DNA from: Pseudomonas cerasi
GTDB taxonomy: Bacteria > Pseudomonadota > Gammaproteobacteria > Pseudomonadales > Pseudomonadaceae
Direction of reading: 5' to 3'
NCBI RefSeq assembly: GCF_900074915.1
Contig: NZ_LT222319.1
Location: 702,001 to 766,000, forward strand
DNA length: 64,000 nt
Shown here: one piece after another, positions 58,838-64,000 of the stretch
Layout of the letters: every line of letters begins with the position of its first letter
How positions within the stretch are numbered: the stretch's first letter is position 1
Translations under genes and position numbers: made by a program
Notes under the pieces: model-generated
The model's input: only the letters and a program-made list of their open reading frames with translations
The model's database searches: none
Told to the model about the DNA's origin: nothing

Positions 58838-59200
58838 GTTTTCCTGGTCAGTCCAGTACTGCTGAGAGGCACGTCATGTGTTCAGCGCGTCGATGGCGGT
58901 ACACAGATATTATATAAAAGAAAAGGGGGGCAGGCTCTGTACGAAAAGTGGGTGCGCTTGGGGACGTTGCGTTAAAGAAACGGGGCGGGATGCGCGTCCA
59001 GTCAGCATGCTCTTTACATCATGTAGCGTCGAACGCGACCTCGGCCGCTCCGCGACTGCTTTTGCCTTGCCTGACCTTCGCGCCGGCGTTTCGTCCAGAA
59101 CCTGGCAATGTCGGCGCGCTGTATAACGCAGGCTTTAGATGTTCGTGAGTACGGAACCCGGAGGCAGTCCGGGTCCTGTCACTTGCATGCGATGGCCTTA
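58838..59200. other. Gap between the kinase and the double-glycine peptide gene
   Basis: About 360 bp. No gene is convincing. An ACCCGG/CCGGGT hairpin at about 59,157-59,174, some 27 bp past the peptide stop, may be its terminator. An AT-rich segment at 58,900-58,925 may belong to the kinase promoter. No copy of the 16-bp palindrome is present. Confidence 0.5.
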
Positions 59201-59425
59201 TCAGTTCTGCCAGGTGGTGTAATAAATTGGAATACCGCGCGAGTTGGTGATAGAGGCGTAGTTATAGCCGGGGGCAAACGACTCGCCGCCTGCGAAGGTA
59301 TAACCAAAAGCACTGAACTCAATACCGCCTCCCACGCAGTCCAGCTCTGCCTCGTTCAACAGTCGAACTGCCTGACCGGTATGAAGCGTTTCGTGTGCTT
59401 TTTTTGGGTTAATTGCTTGAGTCAT
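59201..59425 (-). CDS. Double-glycine leader peptide, microcin-like secreted peptide
   Basis: A 74-residue precursor with an AGAGGA site nine bases before the ATG. The leader ends in LNEAELDCVGGG (residues 23-34), matching the class II microcin pattern E(-8) L(-7) V(-4) G(-2) G(-1) if cut after G34. The predicted core of 40 residues begins IEFSAFGYTF, is rich in G, Y, S and aromatic residues and ends YYTTWQN, with no cysteine. The divergent genes code for a C39-peptidase ABC exporter, HlyD and TolC, exactly the machinery that cuts and exports such peptides. I know no described relative. No immunity gene is visible, so it may be a signal or surface peptide rather than a toxin. Confidence 0.85.
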   Translation of the reverse strand: MTQAINPKKAHETLHTGQAVRLLNEAELDCVGGGIEFSAFGYTFAGGESFAPGYNYASITNSRGIPIYYTTWQN

Positions 59426-59527
59426 CGCGTCATTTCCTCTAAGCGGGTCATTGAAAAGTCAAGTCTTCCGTAGCAGCGACCTACGGCAGAGAGCGTTATT
59501 AAAATCATCCCCTGACGCGAGTAGCAA

Positions 59528-59543
59528 TAGTACACATGAGCTA
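59528..59543. promoter_or_regulatory. 16-bp inverted repeat, site 5 (peptide gene side)
   Basis: TAGTACA-CA-TGAGCTA; read on the minus strand it is TAGCTCA-TG-TGTACTA, nearly site 2. It lies 103 bp before the peptide start. Confidence 0.75.
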
Positions 59544-59567
59544 TCTGTGCCGCTGTCTTTTGGCGAC

Positions 59568-59583
59568 TAGTTCATGTGTGCTA
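59568..59583. promoter_or_regulatory. 16-bp inverted repeat, site 6 (exporter side)
   Basis: TAGTTCA-TG-TGTGCTA. Its centre is 40 bp from that of site 5, about four helical turns, so two bound dimers would sit on the same face. It lies 200 bp before the hlyD start. Confidence 0.7.
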
Positions 59584-59782
59584 TTGAGGTGGTCGGTCGC
59601 CAACGCTTTAATACGTCGCGCTTTAAATACGGTGACGTTCAGTCGGTCGGTGCAGGGTTTGCCCGTTACTCATGTGACGGCTATATGAAACTGTCCGGCT
59701 TCTATTCGCCCCTCTCTTTAAATACTGTCGAGCCCTGTGGTTTCTTATGGCGCATTCCTGATGATCGACGCGATGCATATTT

Positions 59783-61039
59783 ATGCTCTTTCGACCTGAA
59801 GCGCTCGCCGCTCAGAAGCGCAGCACGCTGGGTACGGTCTTGTTGATCAGCCCGGTATCGATGCGCCTGGCAGCCGCCGTCGCGCTACTGTTCTGCATCT
59901 GCATGGGGCTGTTTCTGACTTTCGCTACATACACCAAACGTACGGCGGCGAGCGGTGTGGTGCTGCCTGAAACAGGTCTGATCAGGATTTATGCGCCGCA
60001 AGCCGGGGTGGTCAACAACCTGGGCATCAGCGAAGGGCAGCCGGTGAATGCCGACGCTGTGTTGATGGCGTTGTCCAGCGATACGCAAAACGGCGAAGCG
60101 GGCGGTGCGCAACGGGCGATCAGCCTCTCGATCAAACGACGTCAGGAAAGCCTGACTCAGGAGATCGACAAGACCCTGGCCCTGCATCAGCAGGAGTTGG
60201 AAGGCAAAAAGCGTCAAGTCGAAGCGTTGGAAACCGAACAGCAGAAAATACTCGCGCAAATCGACCTGGCGCGTCAGCGGCTGGCGTTAACCAAAGGGAT
60301 TGCCGAACGCTACGCCAATCTGCAACGCCAGGATTATGTGTCCCGTGATCAGCTTCAGGAAAAAGAAGACGCCGTGCTGGACATGCGCCTGCGTGGTGAA
60401 GAGCTGAATCGCTCGCTGCTGACAGTGCGCGCCGAAAGCACCAGGCTGCGCGCGGAGCTGGTCGAGTTGCCGTTCAACCACAGCAAGCAACTAGCCGATC
60501 TGCAACGCAGGCTGGCCGAGAATCAGGACCAGTTGGTCGAAAGTGAAACCAAACGGGAGGTCCTGATTACTGCACCAACGGCCGGTGAGGCAACCGCCAT
60601 CGCGGTCTCCAACGGCTCACGGGTCGACAGTGCGCGGCCGCTCCTGAGCATCGTGCCTGCCAATGCAAAGCTGCACGCGGAGTTGTATCTGCCCAGTCGC
60701 TCGGTGGGCTTCGTGCGCGCTGGCGATACCGTGATGTTGCGTTACCAAGCCTATCCCTATCAGCGCTTCGGCCTGCAGCCGGGCAGGGTGTCGTCGATTT
60801 CACGTACTGCATTGCCTGCTGAGGAAGTCATGACGCTGGGCAATGTTTCCGAGCAGATGCGCGAGCAAGGCCCTTTCTATCGGGTCACGGTCGCGCTGGC
60901 GTCACAAGTCATCGAGGGTCAGGGCAAACGCGAGCGCTTGCGCTCCGGCATGCAGCTTGACGCCGACATCATGCAGGAAAAGCTGCCGCTCTATGAGTGG
61001 CTGCTCGAGCCTTTGCGCGGAATAGGAAAACGCCTTTGA
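59783..61039 (+). CDS. HlyD-family membrane fusion protein of the peptide exporter
   Basis: A 418-residue adaptor protein. One membrane helix lies near residues 28-50 (AAAVALLFCICMGLFLTFAT), followed by a lipoyl half-motif (SGVVLPETGLIRIYAPQAG), a long coiled-coil hairpin (about residues 110-260) and the closing segment ITAPTAGEATAIAVSNGSRV. It links the inner-membrane ABC transporter to TolC in type I export of peptides, as CvaA does for microcin V. The start has only a weak ribosome binding site. The exporter gene follows with a TTGA overlap. Confidence 0.92.
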   Translation: MLFRPEALAAQKRSTLGTVLLISPVSMRLAAAVALLFCICMGLFLTFATYTKRTAASGVVLPETGLIRIYAPQAGVVNNLGISEGQPVNADAVLMALSSDTQNGEAGGAQRAISLSIKRRQESLTQEIDKTLALHQQELEGKKRQVEALETEQQKILAQIDLARQRLALTKGIAERYANLQRQDYVSRDQLQEKEDAVLDMRLRGEELNRSLLTVRAESTRLRAELVELPFNHSKQLADLQRRLAENQDQLVESETKREVLITAPTAGEATAIAVSNGSRVDSARPLLSIVPANAKLHAELYLPSRSVGFVRAGDTVMLRYQAYPYQRFGLQPGRVSSISRTALPAEEVMTLGNVSEQMREQGPFYRVTVALASQVIEGQGKRERLRSGMQLDADIMQEKLPLYEWLLEPLRGIGKRL

Positions 61040-63186
61040 ACCTCAAAAATGCGTTCACTTTCGGGGTTGGAACCAAACTGCCGGTGGTGTTGCAGACCGA
61101 AGCCACTGAATGCGGTCTGGCGTGCATGGCCATGATTGCCCGTTACCATGGACAGCACATCGACCTTTTTTCTCTGCGTAAGCGCCTTTCGCCGTCGATG
61201 AAAGGCGTGAACCTCAAGCAACTGATCAGCATGGCCGCGCAACTCGGGCTTGGCAGCCGGGCATTGCGCGTTGAACTGAGTGCGCTGGGTCAACTGCAAC
61301 TGCCTTGTGTGCTGCACTGGAACTTTAATCACTTCGTGGTGCTCAGGGAGGTTACGGCGTACGGCGTGGTGCTGCACGATCCTGCGCGTGGCCTGTGCAA
61401 GCTGTCTCTGGATGAGGTGTCGGCGGCCTTTACCGGCGTGGCGCTGGAGGTGTGGCCCGAGAGTGATTTCCAGCCAGTGGCTGCCCGGCCGCCGATTTCG
61501 TTGCGCAAGTTGCTGGGGCGAGTGCACGGGTTTGGCCGGGTGCTCACCCACGTGCTGCTGTTGGCACTGGCGCTGGAGCTGTGCACTATTCTCAGCCCGT
61601 TTTTCATGCAGACCGTGATCGACAAGGTGCTGGTCAGCGCTGATCTGGATCTGCTGGCGGTGCTGGCCATCGGCTTCGGCATTCTGTTGATCATGCAGCA
61701 TACCGTTGCGCTGGCCCGTGGGTGGGCGCTTATGTACCTGAGTACAATGCTCGGTGCGCAGTGGCAGATTAATGTGTTCACTCATCTGCTGCGTTTGCCA
61801 GTAGCGTTTTTCGAGCGCCGCCATCTTGGCGATATCGTCTCGCGCTTCGGCTCTCTGAAGTCGATCCAGCAGACAGTCACCACGTCGTTCATTGAAGCCA
61901 TACTCGACGGGCTGATGACGGTCATTACGCTGGGACTGATGATCGCTTACAGCCCTAAACTGGCGTTGGTAGCCGTGGTGGCGATGGTGATTTATGCCTT
62001 GGCGCGCTGGGCATGGTTCGGGCCGTTGCGGCGTGCCAGCGAGAATCAGCTGGTCCATGCGGCTCGTCAACAATCACACTTTCTGGAAAGCGTGCGCGGC
62101 GTGCGCACCATCAAGCTTTTCAATCGTCCTGAGCAGCGTTGCAGCGCCTGGAGCGCCTTGCTGGTGGAGGAAATCAACGCCGGCTTGCACCCCCAGAAAC
62201 TGCAACTGGCTTATCGCACCTTCAACGGCGTACTGTTCGGGCTGGTGACGATCATTGTGATCTGGCTGGGCGCCACGCTGGTGCTGGAGGGGCAGTTCAG
62301 TGCCGGGATGCTGATTGCATTCAACTCGTACAAAGAGCAGTTCAACGGCCGCGTCGCCGCGCTGATCGACAAGATCGTCGACGTGATCATGCTGCGCCTG
62401 CATGGTGAGCGTCTAGCCGACATTGTGCTGCAGGACGCCGAGCCGGTTTCGGGACTGGATGGGTCGGATGACGCCAGCAGTGAGAACGTGCCCAGCCTTG
62501 AAGTACGTGATGTACGCTTTCGCTATTCCGAGTACGAACCTTACGTGCTGGATGGTGTGTCGATCCATGTTCGCGCTGGCGAGTCGGTCGCCATCGTCGG
62601 TCCGTCGGGTGGCGGCAAAAGCACTTTGCTCAACGTCATGCTCGGCATCCTGGCACCCAGCGCCGGTAGTGTTCTGCTGGATGGACAGCCGGTCGGGCCT
62701 GATCATGTCAGCAGGCTGCGGCGCCTGACCGGCACGGTACTTCAGGATGATGTGCTGTTCGCCGGGTCGATTGGCGACAACATCAGCTTTTTCGAGACCA
62801 GTGCCGACCAGCAATGGATTGAGCAGTGTGCACGGCTGGCCGCTGTCCACGATGACATCGCCCAGATGCCGATGGGCTACAACACGCTGGTGGGTGACAT
62901 GGGGACTGTATTGTCCGGCGGTCAGAAGCAGCGGGTATTGCTGGCCCGGGCGCTTTATAAAAGACCGCAGTTGCTGTTTCTCGATGAAGCGACCAGCCAT
63001 CTGGACATTACTCGCGAAGCGGCGGTCAATCAGGCGCTTGAGACGCTGAACATCACCCGGATCATTGTCGCCCACCGACCGGAAACCATTCGATCGGCGG
63101 ATCGGGTCGTGGCGCTGGCCAATGGTCGAATTGCCTACGACGGCCCCGTGCTCGGAGAGCCTTCAGCGCAGGGCTCCGAGCCGTGA
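61036..63186 (+). CDS. Peptidase-containing ABC transporter (C39, CvaB-like)
   Basis: I choose the TTG at 61036, with AGGA eight bases upstream, overlapping the hlyD stop; an ATG at 60997 overlaps hlyD by 43 bp. The 716-residue protein has an N-terminal C39 peptidase with C26 (TEATECGLACMAM), H99 (HWNFNHFVVL) and D115 (VVLHDPARG), five to six membrane helices (about 150-420), and an ABC domain: Walker A GPSGGGKST, signature LSGGQKQRVLL, Walker B LLFLDEATSHLD. It would cut the leader after the double glycine and export the core peptide. No defect is seen. Confidence 0.95.
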   Translation: MNLKNAFTFGVGTKLPVVLQTEATECGLACMAMIARYHGQHIDLFSLRKRLSPSMKGVNLKQLISMAAQLGLGSRALRVELSALGQLQLPCVLHWNFNHFVVLREVTAYGVVLHDPARGLCKLSLDEVSAAFTGVALEVWPESDFQPVAARPPISLRKLLGRVHGFGRVLTHVLLLALALELCTILSPFFMQTVIDKVLVSADLDLLAVLAIGFGILLIMQHTVALARGWALMYLSTMLGAQWQINVFTHLLRLPVAFFERRHLGDIVSRFGSLKSIQQTVTTSFIEAILDGLMTVITLGLMIAYSPKLALVAVVAMVIYALARWAWFGPLRRASENQLVHAARQQSHFLESVRGVRTIKLFNRPEQRCSAWSALLVEEINAGLHPQKLQLAYRTFNGVLFGLVTIIVIWLGATLVLEGQFSAGMLIAFNSYKEQFNGRVAALIDKIVDVIMLRLHGERLADIVLQDAEPVSGLDGSDDASSENVPSLEVRDVRFRYSEYEPYVLDGVSIHVRAGESVAIVGPSGGGKSTLLNVMLGILAPSAGSVLLDGQPVGPDHVSRLRRLTGTVLQDDVLFAGSIGDNISFFETSADQQWIEQCARLAAVHDDIAQMPMGYNTLVGDMGTVLSGGQKQRVLLARALYKRPQLLFLDEATSHLDITREAAVNQALETLNITRIIVAHRPETIRSADRVVALANGRIAYDGPVLGEPSAQGSEP

Positions 63187-64000
63187 TGCGCCGTGTCGGC
63201 AAATGGGCCTTGTCGAGCGTCGCCGGTATATTGCTGGCGTCGCTGTGCATGGCGGATAACCGCGTACCGGCGTGCCCTGGTTCCAGTCGGCTTCCCGATA
63301 CCCTGAACCTCGCGACGGCGGTGTCTGTCGCGTTGTGTGCCGATCCCAAGTTGCGTGAAGCGTGGCTGACCGAGCTGGCGCGTCAAGCGGAGATGGACGC
63401 CGAGCATTCGGCCTACTACCCGACCGTGGAAGGGCAGTTTCAAAAAGGCCGGGCCGGCAAGACCACGCGTTATCCGGGGTTCTCCGAAGCCAATTCAAGA
63501 CTGGACGCCAGTACCAGCATCTACGGCGTGAACATGAGCTGGGTGCTATTTGACTTCGGTCTTCGCGCCGCAAAAGTCGAAAGTGCCCGGCAATTATTGA
63601 ACGCCGCCAGTAGCAGCCGCATTGAGGAAGTGCAGAAGTCGATGCTTGCCACCGCCAGAGTCTTTTACCAGGTGCAGGCCAACACCGCGCTGTTGCAGGC
63701 CAAAGTCAGTGCAGAACGTCTTGCCGACAACAGCTTGAAAGCTGCTGACGCGAAATACCGTGCTGGCGCCGGTGAGCAGACTGATCGTCTGCAGGCACAA
63801 TCCGATTTTGCCGAAGCGCAGCTGGATCGAGTGATGGCGGAAGGCGACCTGGCAGCGGCGCGCGGCGAATTGGCCAGCCAGCTCGGGTTATCACCCGGTG
63901 CCCCGCTCAAACTGGTTGCGTTGGATGAGCCGGGCAGTGAGGACGTAGCATTTCTGGGGGACGTCAATGCATTGATGGAGCAGGCCAGGGCGCTGCATCC
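63186..64000 (+). CDS. TolC-family outer-membrane factor, runs off the window
   Basis: The ATG at 63186 overlaps the exporter stop (TGATG). The frame is open to the window edge (271 codons). Signal peptide SSVAGILLASLCMADN, then OEP/TolC repeats: LATAVSVALCADPKLREAW, GLRAAKVESARQLLNAASS and a later LAAARGELASQLGLSPG. Together with the two upstream genes it completes a type I secretion system. It ends in the second half of the protein; about 150-200 residues are missing from view. Confidence 0.9.
   Translation, partial: MRRVGKWALSSVAGILLASLCMADNRVPACPGSSRLPDTLNLATAVSVALCADPKLREAWLTELARQAEMDAEHSAYYPTVEGQFQKGRAGKTTRYPGFSEANSRLDASTSIYGVNMSWVLFDFGLRAAKVESARQLLNAASSSRIEEVQKSMLATARVFYQVQANTALLQAKVSAERLADNSLKAADAKYRAGAGEQTDRLQAQSDFAEAQLDRVMAEGDLAAARGELASQLGLSPGAPLKLVALDEPGSEDVAFLGDVNALMEQARALH

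Noticed and set aside
54100..59600. The 16-bp palindrome as a lux box for an acyl-homoserine-lactone receptor
   Set aside because: A lux box has about 20 bp with ACCTG...CAGGT halves; these sites have TAGNNCA halves with a two-base spacer, and no luxI or luxR gene is visible.
59574..59846. Plus-strand frame of 90 codons as an immunity gene for the peptide
   Set aside because: It overlaps the start of hlyD in another frame, has no membrane segment or ribosome binding site, and starts inside palindrome site 6.

Overview
The window looks like part of a Pseudomonas syringae-group chromosome. It carries two type III effector genes of the HopG and HopAO families, each behind a recognisable hrp box. 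It also carries a sucrose-uptake locus (GH32 hydrolase, ABC importer, sucrose-type porin, LacI regulator) and pseudomonad-style regulators and surface proteins. No rRNA, tRNA or CRISPR array was seen.

Positions 1 to about 31,960 are a decayed integrative and conjugative element (ICE) of the PFL_47xx / PFGI-1 type. The start of a MobH (TraI_2) relaxase runs off the left edge, and its leader is split by an IS21-family element with a 6-bp target duplication. Next, on the minus strand, comes a mating-pair-formation operon: traG, PFL_4711, TraU (PFL_4710), PFL_4709, a DsbA-like protein, TraC, a lipoprotein, a truncated VirB10-like gene and RAQPRD. A hopG effector gene sits inside this operon. A deletion joins RAQPRD directly to the C-terminal half of the VirB10-like gene, so several core genes are missing. 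A HopAO-type tyrosine phosphatase effector lies between two copies of a short ICE segment. Further right are a 5'-truncated UvrD helicase, an OLD-family nuclease (possible phage defence), an SNF2 remnant, an MFS transporter, a truncated HAD phosphatase cut by a second IS21-family element, and a broken type IV pilus block (pilM, frameshifted pilV, truncated pilT facing truncated pilQ and pilR, implying an inversion). The ICE ends inside pilR.

Positions 32,000 to 50,600 are ordinary accessory and core genes: a DMT exporter, an orphan trpC that resembles alphaproteobacterial enzymes, a chemoreceptor, the sucrose locus with a LacI-type operator in the divergent promoter region, a three-gene group (YagU-like, cupin, SMP-30-like) next to a LysR regulator, a haloacid dehalogenase and a DUF421 pair.

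Positions 51,000 to 64,000 hold the most interesting part. An autotransporter, a FadL-type outer-membrane protein, two small lipoproteins, a hybrid histidine kinase with an RpfC-like membrane sensor, a small double-glycine peptide, and a type I secretion system (HlyD, C39-peptidase ABC transporter, TolC) lie side by side. Six copies of a 16-bp inverted repeat, approximately TAGNNCA-NN-TGTACTA, stand in the upstream regions of this set. I infer one regulon that couples sensing of a hydrophobic signal to surface-protein production and export of an undescribed microcin-like peptide.
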